From positions 1 to 64,000 of the forward strand of contig CALJIG010000025.1 of NCBI GenBank assembly GCA_937974175.1: a stretch of DNA of 64,000 nt, written 5' to 3'. The notes beneath the pieces were generated by a model. That model made no database searches and had not been told where the DNA came from. It saw only the letters and a program-made list of their open reading frames with translations. Shown here in pieces: positions 1 through 8,796 of the stretch. A program made the position numbers and the translations under genes. The stretch comes from an uncultured Ignavibacteria bacterium (GTDB taxonomy: Bacteria > Bacteroidota > Ignavibacteria > Tepidaquicellales > Tepidaquicellaceae). Every line of letters begins with the position of its first letter. Position 1 is the stretch's first letter.

Positions 1-31
1 GTTCAAACTCAAGCATAGTATTTGCAGCCAT
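1..31 (-). CDS. accA: Probable acetyl-CoA carboxylase carboxyltransferase subunit alpha, N-terminal start only
   Basis: An ATG on the minus strand at 29-31 opens a frame that runs off the window, reading MAANTMLEFE. AccA proteins typically begin with a short leader followed by LDFE or LEFE and then KP-type residues, so this is a plausible first ten residues of the carboxyltransferase alpha subunit of acetyl-CoA carboxylase, which makes malonyl-CoA in the cytoplasm. It lies 19 bases after the stop of the glycosyltransferase fusion and on the same strand. Only ten residues are visible, so the call rests on a very short resemblance and could be wrong. Confidence 0.35.
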   Translation of the reverse strand, partial: MAANTMLEFE

Positions 32-50
32 AAAATATTATTTAATTTAT

Positions 51-1988
51 TTACTTTTTAAAAATAGAGAAAAAGGTTTTCAACAGTATTTCAATATCAA
101 GTGCTAATGACTGATTCTTTGCATAAAAAAGATTATAGTTCATTAGTTCTTCGCCGGAAATATTCTCATAGTAATTTAACTGTACCAATCCGGTTAATCC
201 TTTTTTGCCTATATAATCTTTTGTATCATAATTCATCCATATAGGGTTACCCACAAATGAATACTCACCTGTAAAAACTTTAGGAAGTAAAAGTAATTTT
301 GAAATATACTTCGAAAGTTTTGTCTTAAGAATATATTTCATAATTAACAATACAGGATAAACGGTAAATAAAAGGACAATTGAAACCAAAATATCGAATA
401 ACCTCTTTAAAAATATATTCAATTTATTGTTAATATTATATTCAATTTCAATTAAAGCAAGGTTATCGAGTGCGTTCAAATTAATTTTTGAAAGTATTAA
501 TTCTTTATCAGAAGGTACGATTTTAAACCTGACATTTCGGTTTCTAAATGACCACATCAGATTTAAAATTTCTAGATTAGTAAATTTAGTTCCGGAAAAA
601 ATCACTTCATGAATATTTTTCAGCTGTATTATTTCCTGCAATTCATCAATTGTATCTTTGACAAGTATATCAGAATAATACATAATATTATATTTCGATA
701 TCAAATTATCTTCTACATCGGATTTTAAACGCGAATCAGAAACCACAAGAAGATTTACTTTAGTTAAAAGAATATTCTTCGACTTGAAAAATCCAATCAA
801 CTTACCAATGAATCTCCAGCCAATAAGGCCTGCAACTCCTAAAACCGTAGAAGTCAATATTACTTCTCTTGAAAATGCATATTCCTTGAAAAAGTAAGTG
901 ATAGATGAATTGACAAAAAATCCGATTATTATTGCGTAAAAAGTTTTCTTGAAAGAGAATATATTTTTTTTAGAATAAATTCCCTGAATAGTAAGCAGCA
1001 GAAGCCAAATTAAAACATATACTGAAATTATAAAAAAATACTGACGATTGGGAAAAATATTGAACCGCAGTTTTACGGAAATGATTGCAGCGGCAAATAA
1101 AAAAAAAGTATCGATTACAGGTAAAAACAGAAAAGACAAAATCCGTGTAAAATATGATATTCCTGAACGGTAAAAAATTCCTAGTTGTAAAATACCCGAT
1201 AAAATCCTGGAATATCCGGTAAAATTTTTTCTGACAAAAATCCTCATAGCTCCGTAAAAATTATTTACGTAAGAGAGATGAGTTTTTTTGGTACTTTCAC
1301 CTTTGAAATGTATTGTAGTAACTTCGGGATAATAAAAAATTTTGTAACCTGCTTTTTTTATTCTGTAGCAAAGATCTAAATCCTCACCGTACATAAAATA
1401 ATCTTCATCGAAATATCCCACTTTGTCTAAAACAGTTTTTGGAATGAACATAAAAGCTCCGCATATAGCATCTACTTCATAGGTCTTATCATCATCAAGA
1501 TAAGTAAGATTATACTTCGCGAATGCTTTACTTTGCGGGAACAATTTTGAAAGTCCCAGCATTCTTGGAATAGCAACAGAAGGCACAGGAAAACTTCTTC
1601 TGCAAGCTGAATCCAGTTTTCCGTTTGTAAGAATTAATTTTGAAGTGACAGCTCCGGTATTAGAATTTTTTTCGACAAAATTAATCATTTTATCGAACGT
1701 AGATTCTTCCAGTACAGTATCGGGATTTAGTATGAGTATATACTTCCCTGTTGCCTGCTTTATAGCAATATTATTTGCTTTTGAGAAACCGATATTTTTA
1801 TCGTTCTCAATTACAATCGCACCGGGATATTTTTTTTTTATAAGGTCAGCGCTTTTATCAATAGAGTTATTATCGACAACGAATACTTCAACTCTATATT
1901 TATCTCCGGCTGCTTTATAAATAGAGGAAACGCAATTATCAAGCAGATCTTTTACATTATAATTGACTATGATAATTGAAATATCCAT
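51..1988 (-). CDS. GT2 glycosyltransferase fused to a degenerate polyprenyl glycosylphosphotransferase module
   Basis: The first ~235 residues are a family 2 glycosyltransferase: VDNNS at 38-42, NPD at 88-90 and FMYGEDLDLCYRI near 198-210, as in rhamnosyltransferase-like enzymes. Residues ~265-405 contain several membrane helices and ~410-515 resemble the nucleotide-binding-like region of WcaJ-type proteins. The C-terminus keeps FLKRLFDI (526-533), SFVGNP (577-582), GLTGLVQLNY (597-606) and the DIEILLKT tail, matching the C-terminal domain of the intact neighbour at 2739-4115. However, the catalytic middle (KQERVG, YKFRSM and DPRIT in that neighbour) is absent. The fused module is therefore probably not a phosphotransferase and may anchor or orient the GT2 domain at the membrane. 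It is the most distal gene of the polysaccharide locus, 20 bases after the mannosyltransferase-like gene. ATG start. Confidence 0.85.
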   Translation of the reverse strand: MDISIIIVNYNVKDLLDNCVSSIYKAAGDKYRVEVFVVDNNSIDKSADLIKKKYPGAIVIENDKNIGFSKANNIAIKQATGKYILILNPDTVLEESTFDKMINFVEKNSNTGAVTSKLILTNGKLDSACRRSFPVPSVAIPRMLGLSKLFPQSKAFAKYNLTYLDDDKTYEVDAICGAFMFIPKTVLDKVGYFDEDYFMYGEDLDLCYRIKKAGYKIFYYPEVTTIHFKGESTKKTHLSYVNNFYGAMRIFVRKNFTGYSRILSGILQLGIFYRSGISYFTRILSFLFLPVIDTFFLFAAAIISVKLRFNIFPNRQYFFIISVYVLIWLLLLTIQGIYSKKNIFSFKKTFYAIIIGFFVNSSITYFFKEYAFSREVILTSTVLGVAGLIGWRFIGKLIGFFKSKNILLTKVNLLVVSDSRLKSDVEDNLISKYNIMYYSDILVKDTIDELQEIIQLKNIHEVIFSGTKFTNLEILNLMWSFRNRNVRFKIVPSDKELILSKINLNALDNLALIEIEYNINNKLNIFLKRLFDILVSIVLLFTVYPVLLIMKYILKTKLSKYISKLLLLPKVFTGEYSFVGNPIWMNYDTKDYIGKKGLTGLVQLNYYENISGEELMNYNLFYAKNQSLALDIEILLKTFFSIFKK

Positions 1989-2008
1989 TGAAGAAATTTT
2001 GAGGAAAG

Positions 2009-2731
2009 TTAAAGTTTACCGAACAAGGAGCGAATTTTTAATTTCCATACCATAAAATAAGCTTCATAAACAACTTTACGAGACATCTTTGAGGAACCCG
2101 CTCTTCTATCAATAAAGATTATCGGGATTTCTGTAATTCTAAAATTTTTAAGAGTATACCTGAATTTCATTTCTATCTGAAATGAATAACCGTTAGAGCG
2201 TATATTATTTAAATCAATTGTAGCTAAAGATGGAACACGATAGCACATAAATCCGGCAGTGGTATCTCTCACTTTTAATCCGGTTACAATACGGGTATAT
2301 ATGTTTGCCGTATAACTTAATATTAATCTTGAAATAGGCCAGTTTATAACGGAGACACCGTTTATATAACGTGAACCTACAACTAAGTCAAATCCTTCTT
2401 CTATTTTTTCAATAAAGCGAGGAAGATATTTGGGGTCATGAGAGAAATCTGCATCCATTTCAAAAACATAATCAAAATTATTATTGATTGCATACTTGAA
2501 TCCGAAGACATAAGCTGTTCCCAGTCCGCCCTTTTTTTCTCTCTTCAAAATATAGACGTTATTGCTTGGAAAATCTTCAACAAGCTTAGCAGTTCCGTCA
2601 GGAGAACTGTCATCAACTACAAGGACATTATATTCATAATTTTCATCCGTGAATTTTAGAACTTCAGGAATGATATTCAGAATATTTTCCGCTTCATTGT
2701 AGGTCGGTATTATAACTAATATCTTTTTCAC
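2009..2731 (-). CDS. Polyprenol-phosphate mannosyltransferase-like GT2 (DPM1 family)
   Basis: A 240-residue family 2 glycosyltransferase of the dolichol-phosphate mannose synthase type. It has the early IIPTYNE motif (about residues 8-14), VVDDSSPDGT near 38-47, and EMDADFSHDP near 91-100, which supplies the metal and nucleotide-sugar binding aspartates; SRYINGVSV and TAGFMCYR fit the same family. There is no C-terminal membrane domain, so this is the short soluble or peripheral form. The likely role is transfer of a hexose from a nucleotide sugar to a polyprenyl phosphate on the cytoplasmic face, giving a lipid-linked donor. The start codon is GTG at 2729-2731, only 7 bases after the stop of the upstream glycosylphosphotransferase, so the two are probably cotranscribed. 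The exact sugar cannot be read from sequence. Confidence 0.88.
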   Translation of the reverse strand: MKKILVIIPTYNEAENILNIIPEVLKFTDENYEYNVLVVDDSSPDGTAKLVEDFPSNNVYILKREKKGGLGTAYVFGFKYAINNNFDYVFEMDADFSHDPKYLPRFIEKIEEGFDLVVGSRYINGVSVINWPISRLILSYTANIYTRIVTGLKVRDTTAGFMCYRVPSLATIDLNNIRSNGYSFQIEMKFRYTLKNFRITEIPIIFIDRRAGSSKMSRKVVYEAYFMVWKLKIRSLFGKL

Positions 2732-2738
2732 AAAAAAA

Positions 2739-4115
2739 TTAATGACCTTTCATTAGTAATACAACAATTATTGTATTAATCATAATTTTAAAATCAAGTT
2801 TGAGCGACATATTTTCAATATAATAAAAATCATATTGAAGTTTTTCTTTTACATCTGCAAGAGATGAATCATATTTATGTTTTATCTGAGCCCAACCTGT
2901 AATTCCGGGTTTTACAGATAGCCTTTTATAATAATAAGGAATTTCACTTTTAAGCTTTTTAACAAAAAAAGGTCTTTCAGGTCTTGGACCAACAATGCTC
3001 ATTTCATTCTTTAACACATTTACTAATTGAGGAATTTCATCTATATACATTTTTCTAAGTATCTTTCCTACCGTTGTAATTCTGGGATCTTGTTCTCCTG
3101 CCCACTCCGGTCCATATTCTTCAGCATTTTGAACCATCGAACGGAATTTATACATTATATAAGGTTTTTCATTTCTGCCAACTCTTTCCTGTTTATAAAA
3201 AACCGGCCCCTTCGAAGTTAGTTTAATAAGAATCATTGCAATTATGAGTATTGGCGAGTACAGAATTAAAAGAAAAAGTGATAAGAAAATATCAAAAATT
3301 CTTTTGAATAACTTACTCCCTGCCGGCATTATCTCCGGCATTACTTCAATCAGGGGTACGCCATAAATCTGATTTGTCCTAGCCATACCGCTTACAATTT
3401 CATACATATCGGGCATTATCATTAGATGTACATCATTTCCGGTACAAAACTTAATAACATCCACAAGTTTTTCTTTTTCACCCGGTTCAAGCGCAATTAA
3501 AACTTCGGAAGTTTGATTTTGCTTAATAGTGTCAGATATGCTTTCAATAGAACCAAGAAATTTTACATCCGGATTTTTGCTTAATGAAACAAATCCGGTT
3601 ATTTTATAACCAAGCTGAGGATATTTAGAAATCATATCAAAAAGTGCAGAGGCTTTTTCACCTTCTCCAACAATAATAGTATTTCGAAGCCCGATTCCCT
3701 TTTGCAGTAAATTCCTTTGAAATCCGCGAATAATAATCCTCCCGCCTCCGACCATTAAAATGGTTAGTACCCAATATATGAGAATTAAAAATCTGGAAAT
3801 AATAGGAGCATTATTTATAGTATCATCAATAAATATAAGAAAGAACAATATGAAGCATCCAATTGAAACAGATTTTACAACCGATGCAAATTCATCAAAA
3901 CGTGAACGTACAAACCAGTATTGATACATACCGGTAAAAGAAAAAATTATCAGCCAGTAAATATAAATTACTACCAGCGGAATTAAAAAAGAAACAGGAT
4001 TCGCATATGGTATCCAGCCAGTTTCAACGCGGACTAAATAATATGCAATCCATGAGAGATTTATGAATATAAAATCTGAAAAAAATAGAAATATTTTTTC
4101 TAAAGTTTTGGACAA
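2739..4115 (-). CDS. Polyprenyl glycosylphosphotransferase (WcaJ/WbaP-like initiating enzyme)
   Basis: A 458-residue initiating transferase for surface polysaccharide: it moves a sugar-1-phosphate from a nucleotide sugar onto undecaprenyl phosphate. Four N-terminal membrane segments lie around residues 8-122, followed by a nucleotide-binding-like domain near 144-255 (IIVGEGEKA). The C-terminal catalytic domain begins at KLFKRIFDI (268-276), with a re-entrant helix near 277-298, KQERVG (308-313), YKFRSM (322-327), DPRIT (343-347), SIVGPRPERP (373-382) and PGITGWAQIKHKY (403-415). All the usual active-site motifs are present, in contrast to the fused module of the gene at 51-1988. The start is TTG and overlaps the end of the deacetylase gene by 16 bases, indicating translational coupling. 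The sugar specificity is not determinable here. Confidence 0.92.
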   Translation of the reverse strand: MSKTLEKIFLFFSDFIFINLSWIAYYLVRVETGWIPYANPVSFLIPLVVIYIYWLIIFSFTGMYQYWFVRSRFDEFASVVKSVSIGCFILFFLIFIDDTINNAPIISRFLILIYWVLTILMVGGGRIIIRGFQRNLLQKGIGLRNTIIVGEGEKASALFDMISKYPQLGYKITGFVSLSKNPDVKFLGSIESISDTIKQNQTSEVLIALEPGEKEKLVDVIKFCTGNDVHLMIMPDMYEIVSGMARTNQIYGVPLIEVMPEIMPAGSKLFKRIFDIFLSLFLLILYSPILIIAMILIKLTSKGPVFYKQERVGRNEKPYIMYKFRSMVQNAEEYGPEWAGEQDPRITTVGKILRKMYIDEIPQLVNVLKNEMSIVGPRPERPFFVKKLKSEIPYYYKRLSVKPGITGWAQIKHKYDSSLADVKEKLQYDFYYIENMSLKLDFKIMINTIIVVLLMKGH

Positions 4116-4936
4116 TTTATAAGGAACTGATTAATTGAACAAAATTTTCTGGAGCTTAAAAGTTGCTCAAACTTAGATAGTGTATTTTTAATATTATAAT
4201 AGTGCTTAAGCTTCTGTGAATAATTTGCTTTATTGACTCTTGGCTGATTTAAATCAAATTCCCACGGATGTATGTAAAATAAAAAATAATCAGATTGTTT
4301 TGATATAATATCAAGTCCCTTTTGGAACAGGTAGAACGGAACTGCTCTGAACATAAAACCACCTGACCAGGGAATATTAACCCCCATTACAGTAAAAGAT
4401 GACAATGGGAATTCGTACAAATTTGTTTTAATCTTGAACATTTTTTTAGGAGGAGTTTTAATATCAGAAATCTTACCATAATTCTTGTTAATATGTGAAT
4501 GAAATAAACTTGAGTCGTATTGAAAATTCAGTTTACACAATACTTCTAAAAGAACATTGGTTATAGTAAATGAAGGTGCCCTGTATCCTAGAACAACATT
4601 CCCGGTAATATTTTCTAAAAGCTTTTTAGAAGTTAAAATGTCAATTTCAAGATATTCATTTTTAAGATTATAAGTAAGAGAATGATTAAATCCATGGCAT
4701 GCAATTTCATGTCCATTAAGACTTATTTTTTTTATCAACTCAGGCAATTTTTCGGCAACCCAACCAAGCACAAAAAAAGTAGCATGAGTATTATATTTTC
4801 CTAACAGACTTAGAATTAAGTCTATATTTTTATTAATTCTCAGCTCCATATTTTCCCAGTCCGCTCTGGTTATATAGGAAGAAAAATTTTCTACCTGAAA
4901 CCAGTCTTCAACATCTATAGTTAACAAATTGGGCAT
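4100..4936 (-). CDS. Polysaccharide deacetylase, DUF3473/exosortase-associated type
   Basis: A 278-residue NodB-like carbohydrate esterase that would remove N- or O-acetyl groups from a polysaccharide intermediate. The opening LLTIDVEDWF places the metal and base aspartates at about D8 and D11; HGFNH supplies H81 and H85, and GYRAPSF (117-123) is the usual third motif. The C-terminal HPWEFD (223-228) followed by a YNIKNTLSKFEQLL region matches the DUF3473 extension common in deacetylases of exosortase-linked EPS loci. No signal peptide is visible, as is usual for that subgroup. It sits among glycosyltransferases and overlaps the following initiating transferase. No exosortase gene is visible in the window, so the XrtA-type label describes the protein subtype only. 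Confidence 0.88.
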   Translation of the reverse strand: MPNLLTIDVEDWFQVENFSSYITRADWENMELRINKNIDLILSLLGKYNTHATFFVLGWVAEKLPELIKKISLNGHEIACHGFNHSLTYNLKNEYLEIDILTSKKLLENITGNVVLGYRAPSFTITNVLLEVLCKLNFQYDSSLFHSHINKNYGKISDIKTPPKKMFKIKTNLYEFPLSSFTVMGVNIPWSGGFMFRAVPFYLFQKGLDIISKQSDYFLFYIHPWEFDLNQPRVNKANYSQKLKHYYNIKNTLSKFEQLLSSRKFCSINQFLINCPKL

Positions 4937-4990
4937 AAAAGTTCAGGGCTAAAATTATAAAATTAAGAAAAAATATTAGTTATTAATCTT

Positions 4991-6001
4991 CTAATAATTT
5001 TCTAAAATTTGTTTCAAAGCGCTTTTGCGGATATTATAAGAAAACAATGTTCTTATTCTCTCCGAACCTTCTCTACTTAGCTTACCATAAAGATCAGTAT
5101 CGGATATAAGCTGCTCAATTCCTTTCGCTATTTCTTGAGGACTGTTTGGTGAAACATAAACTGCCAGTTCCCCTGCAACCTCCGGCACTGCGCCTGCTCG
5201 GCTTGTTACTGCGGGCGTACCGCATAACATGCTTTCGGCAATCGCCATTCCAAAGCCTTCAAAGTCACTAGGCTGAACGTAAACTTTTGCCCTGTGATAA
5301 AGCTTTATTTTCTCAGAATCTGATACTCTGCCGACAAACTTAATTTTATCTGTCAATTTTAAATCACTTACTAATTTTTCTATATCGGAAAAACCATCAT
5401 CATTCGTATTCCCGGCAATAAATAATAAATAGTCTGGAAATTTTTCGATAAAAATTTTGAATGCCTTTATAATCTCAACAACTTTTTTCCTTTCGATGTT
5501 TACTTTAGTAAGCTGTGTTAATGTAAGAATAATATTCTCTCTGTTACTTGCTTCAACGTAATTGTATTTATTTTCATCAATGCAATGGTATACTAATCTC
5601 GGATTCGAAGCTTTTAGTTTCACAATATCATCATATTCAATCTTAGCTGTAGCCAACTGCATCTGAGAATTTCTCAGACAATATCTAACAAAAAAACGAA
5701 TATGCGCAGGCCTGTTAAAATATCCCTGAGTTGAAGGATCGGAATAGTGCAGGTTTCCAATTGTAATATTTTTCTTGCCCCATAGCTTACACTTAATCAA
5801 CGGAATAATTCCTGATGTCCACCACCATATATAATACAAATCACAATCTTTTGGAAGCTTTGAAGCGTCAAAACAAAAAACCACTTCATACCCAAGTTCT
5901 CTGAATATTTTTATATCATTTGAATAATAATCAAGTAATTCAAAAGGTTTCTCATCTTTGCCGCGCGCATAAAAGCATATTTTTTTAATATCTGAAGGCA
6001 T
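4991..6001 (-). CDS. Glycosyltransferase family 4
   Basis: A 336-residue GT-B fold retaining glycosyltransferase. The C-terminal nucleotide-sugar half is clear: IILTLTQLTKVNIERKK near 157-173, VYVQPSDFEGFGMAIAES around 240-257 with the E-x7-E motif, and GTPAVTSRAGAVPEVAG at 261-277. The N-terminal acceptor half has DLYYIWWWTSG near 54-63 and NLHYSDPSTQGYFNRP near 83-98. No signal peptide or membrane helix, so it acts in the cytoplasm, presumably adding one sugar to the lipid-linked repeat unit. ATG start, 2 bases after the FkbM methyltransferase gene stop, so firmly part of the same operon. Donor and acceptor are unknown. Confidence 0.88.
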   Translation of the reverse strand: MPSDIKKICFYARGKDEKPFELLDYYSNDIKIFRELGYEVVFCFDASKLPKDCDLYYIWWWTSGIIPLIKCKLWGKKNITIGNLHYSDPSTQGYFNRPAHIRFFVRYCLRNSQMQLATAKIEYDDIVKLKASNPRLVYHCIDENKYNYVEASNRENIILTLTQLTKVNIERKKVVEIIKAFKIFIEKFPDYLLFIAGNTNDDGFSDIEKLVSDLKLTDKIKFVGRVSDSEKIKLYHRAKVYVQPSDFEGFGMAIAESMLCGTPAVTSRAGAVPEVAGELAVYVSPNSPQEIAKGIEQLISDTDLYGKLSREGSERIRTLFSYNIRKSALKQILENY

Positions 6002-6003
6002 GG

Positions 6004-6747
6004 TTATATTCTAACTTTTTTATACAAAACATCCATTTGCAAAATTTTCATGTTTTCCGATTGGAAAATTCCTACCGGTGCAACGATTTCAAATCCTAAT
6101 TCTTTCGCATAAGAATTCATCTCATCAAATAAAGGCTCTGAATTATACATTGCAGTAAACGATGTTTCGAACAGCAAATAATCTATTTTTTTCATTGACT
6201 TAACTGCACCTGCCAGCACTTTTTTTTCATATCCCTGAACGTCTAGTTTAAGTAATACCGGTGAATTAAATTTTATCTCGCTGCTTATATCGTCAAGTGT
6301 TTCAGATTTGATTTTAATCTTCTTTACTCCTCCTGTTTCAGGAAATAGATCGGTCTGATTTTTATGAATTTCCAAAGCAGAGCTTGCCAGACTGTAATCA
6401 TTTTGAAAGAACTCTATATCACCTTTTACATCTCCGAGCGCGAAATTAAATATTTTTATATTCTCTATTTCTTTTGTATTTTTTTCGAGAACAGTGAGTA
6501 ACGAAGGAAGCGCTTCGAATGAATACAGATGAACTTTAGGATAAATTTTAGAAGCAGCTATTGCAAACTGTCCTGCATTTGCCCCTACATCGATAACTGT
6601 ATTAATCGAAGAGACATAATTTTTAACGCTTAATAAAATTTTTTCAGATGCTAATGAAGCGCCCGGTTTAAAGATATCTTTTAAAAAACTTTTATCCAGC
6701 TTTACTATTTTTAATATATCTGTTAACTTCTCTAATAATCCCAGCAT
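6004..6747 (-). CDS. FkbM family SAM-dependent methyltransferase
   Basis: A 247-residue methyltransferase of the FkbM family. The SAM-binding motif VIDVGANAGQFAIAASK spans about 51-67, acidic motif II is YSFEALP near 75-81, and LLKLDVQGYEKKVLAG (165-180) is the family-typical post-motif. In polysaccharide loci such enzymes usually O-methylate a sugar hydroxyl or terminus; this is inference from context. It has an ATG start, lies 7 bases downstream of the 408-residue glycosyltransferase gene and is followed after 2 bases by another glycosyltransferase. No unusual residues were noted. Confidence 0.88.
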   Translation of the reverse strand: MLGLLEKLTDILKIVKLDKSFLKDIFKPGASLASEKILLSVKNYVSSINTVIDVGANAGQFAIAASKIYPKVHLYSFEALPSLLTVLEKNTKEIENIKIFNFALGDVKGDIEFFQNDYSLASSALEIHKNQTDLFPETGGVKKIKIKSETLDDISSEIKFNSPVLLKLDVQGYEKKVLAGAVKSMKKIDYLLFETSFTAMYNSEPLFDEMNSYAKELGFEIVAPVGIFQSENMKILQMDVLYKKVRI

Positions 6748-6754
6748 GATTGAA

Positions 6755-7981
6755 TTAAAAATTTGAATTTATAACGTCGTAATATTTTTTAACCGCTATC
6801 TCTAACGTAAAATTCTCTTCAAAATATTTTCTAGCCTCTGTCCCAAGTTTTTTCTGAACTTCGGCATCGCTTCTAATCTTCATAATAGAACTGTAAAACT
6901 CTTTTACATTATTTCCCTCTATAACAAAGCCGCATTTAGCATCCCTTATAATTCTCCCTACTTCGGAATCATTGGAGCAAAGAGCGATAACCGGTATTCC
7001 TGCGGCAAGTGTAGTATATAACTTGCTTGGCATAAGTAGTCCCTCTAAATAACTTTCGTATGTGACAATTGAAACGGAAGGTCCTGTTAAAGAATATGGA
7101 AGTTCTGCTTTTGATTGATAGGGCAAGAATATAACATTCTTCAGGTTTGAGCTTTGAGCTAATTTTTCCAGCTTATTCTTTTTTACTCCATCCCCAATAA
7201 ATAAAAAAACAACATCCTCTTCCTTGATAAGTTTGGCAGCTTCTATTATTACTTCAAGATCATAAGATACTCCGATATTACCCGAATACTGAACAATAAA
7301 TTTATTAGATAAATTATTTTTCCTGAGGAATGTATTTAGTGATTTATCAAGCGGCTTAATAAAATCTCCGTCTGCCCAGTTGTGAATTACCGATACTTTA
7401 TCTTTTACGAAAACTGCATATTTCTCCAACTTATTTTCAACCACTTTTTTCATAGCATCGCTTAATACAATAACTGAAGATGCATTTGCAAGAACCTTTT
7501 TATCAAAATATGTCCAAACCTTTATAAAAATACTTTTCTCACTAATATAGTTTAGTTTGTGCGCTTTTTCAGGAAATACATCATGTATCAAGTATATATA
7601 ATCAATGTTTCTGAGCTTTTTGATAAAGTAACCTACTACCGGTAAAAAAGGGGGATTGGAAACAATAAGTAAAGGTGTTTTCGAAGATGAAAAAAGAAGA
7701 TGAAAAAAAATATTGAGAAAAAAAGTAATAGAATTTAATAGCTGCCCTAATTTAGTATTCTTATTAAGCTTCGTTGTCCAAAGTCTTGATATTTTTACAT
7801 TTCTGAATGTTTCACTTTTTTTTGCTTCAATTTTATAGCTATAAGAAGGCAACGCAGTTAAAGCGGAAATATTTAGACCCTTAGCTGCTAAAGAAAATGC
7901 CAACTCACCCAATAATTGCCCTGTACTGGCAACATCAGGATAAAAGTATTGTGTGAGTATTCTTATGCCCTTTTTGCTCAA
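6755..7981 (-). CDS. Glycosyltransferase family 4, WbuB-like
   Basis: A 408-residue GT4 enzyme. The N-terminal domain begins ILTQYFYPDVASTGQLLGEL (about 8-27), typical of WbuB-type aminosugar transferases; a middle segment (NSITFFLNIFFHLLF, 83-97) is hydrophobic and may contact the membrane. LIHDVFPEKA (131-140), QYSGNIGVSYDLE (231-243) and EGLLMPSKLYTTLAAGIPVI (313-332) are conserved family features. It probably adds a sugar, often an N-acetylated one in this family, to the undecaprenyl-linked chain. Translation starts at TTG with no nearby ATG that keeps the N-terminal fold. It is followed by 7 bases and the FkbM gene. Confidence 0.87.
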   Translation of the reverse strand: MSKKGIRILTQYFYPDVASTGQLLGELAFSLAAKGLNISALTALPSYSYKIEAKKSETFRNVKISRLWTTKLNKNTKLGQLLNSITFFLNIFFHLLFSSSKTPLLIVSNPPFLPVVGYFIKKLRNIDYIYLIHDVFPEKAHKLNYISEKSIFIKVWTYFDKKVLANASSVIVLSDAMKKVVENKLEKYAVFVKDKVSVIHNWADGDFIKPLDKSLNTFLRKNNLSNKFIVQYSGNIGVSYDLEVIIEAAKLIKEEDVVFLFIGDGVKKNKLEKLAQSSNLKNVIFLPYQSKAELPYSLTGPSVSIVTYESYLEGLLMPSKLYTTLAAGIPVIALCSNDSEVGRIIRDAKCGFVIEGNNVKEFYSSIMKIRSDAEVQKKLGTEARKYFEENFTLEIAVKKYYDVINSNF

Positions 7982-8052
7982 AATTATAAATTCGTAAAAA
8001 CATATAAATTAACGAATATAACCGATAAAATTTAGACAAAAATCGATGCAAT

Positions 8053-8796
8053 TTATTTAATTTTAGTACAAAAAAAACCCAACTGATAACTAAACTTTGC
8101 AGGAATTAAAGGAACAAAAGGTTTAATAATTTTTTTTATAATGTGATGTTTTTTAGAGGATGATTGAGGATTTAAAAAATGATTATTATCTACAAGAATT
8201 CTCTCAATATTAAACCCATTTTCATTTAAGAACTTTATCCAACCTTTTTTACTTTTCATTTGATTTAATGGCTGCATTATCTCCACTAAATGCTCTTCTT
8301 CAGGTTTATACCCAAAGAGTTCCATTATATAGTCCTCATTCGGGACCAGGATAAAATACTTACAATTTTCATTTCCTGATCTGTGCATTTCTTTTAATGC
8401 TCTGCTCATATTCGGAACATGCTCTAATGAACCATTGCAAGTTATATAGTCAAAAAAATCTGATTCAAATTCCAGATTTTCAGCATCACCTACAGAAAAT
8501 TTAACATTAGGGAATTTTTTCTTTGCTTTTTCTATCGCGGTTTCAGAGAAATCAATACCATGAACTCTTAACCCTTTAGATTCTGCGTAACCTGCAAAAG
8601 TACCATCACCACAACCAACATCTAATAATTTTTTCCCGGCAGCAGATTGAACTTTTAATAAATTAAAAATTCTCTCAAACCAGTTAATCCAAAATTTGGC
8701 AACTTTCTCTTTAGAATCAAATAAAAAATCTTTTTCTATTTCTTCTTTCTCACCGTAATAGATCTTATTGTAATACTCTTTTAAATTTTTATCCAT
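8053..8796 (-). CDS. Class I SAM-dependent methyltransferase
   Basis: A 247-residue methyltransferase with the Methyltransf_11/UbiE-like fold. Motif I is KLLDVGCGDGTFAGYA (about 56-71), motif II VHGIDFSETAIEKAK (78-92), and DYITCNGSLEHVPN (about 115-128) is the motif-III-like segment that often replaces the UbiE signature in sugar or quinone methyltransferases. The overlap of 8 bases with the upstream glycosyltransferase gene implies coupled translation. In this context it probably methylates a sugar of the repeat unit, but a small-molecule substrate cannot be excluded. ATG start. Confidence 0.85.
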   Translation of the reverse strand: MDKNLKEYYNKIYYGEKEEIEKDFLFDSKEKVAKFWINWFERIFNLLKVQSAAGKKLLDVGCGDGTFAGYAESKGLRVHGIDFSETAIEKAKKKFPNVKFSVGDAENLEFESDFFDYITCNGSLEHVPNMSRALKEMHRSGNENCKYFILVPNEDYIMELFGYKPEEEHLVEIMQPLNQMKSKKGWIKFLNENGFNIERILVDNNHFLNPQSSSKKHHIIKKIIKPFVPLIPAKFSYQLGFFCTKIK

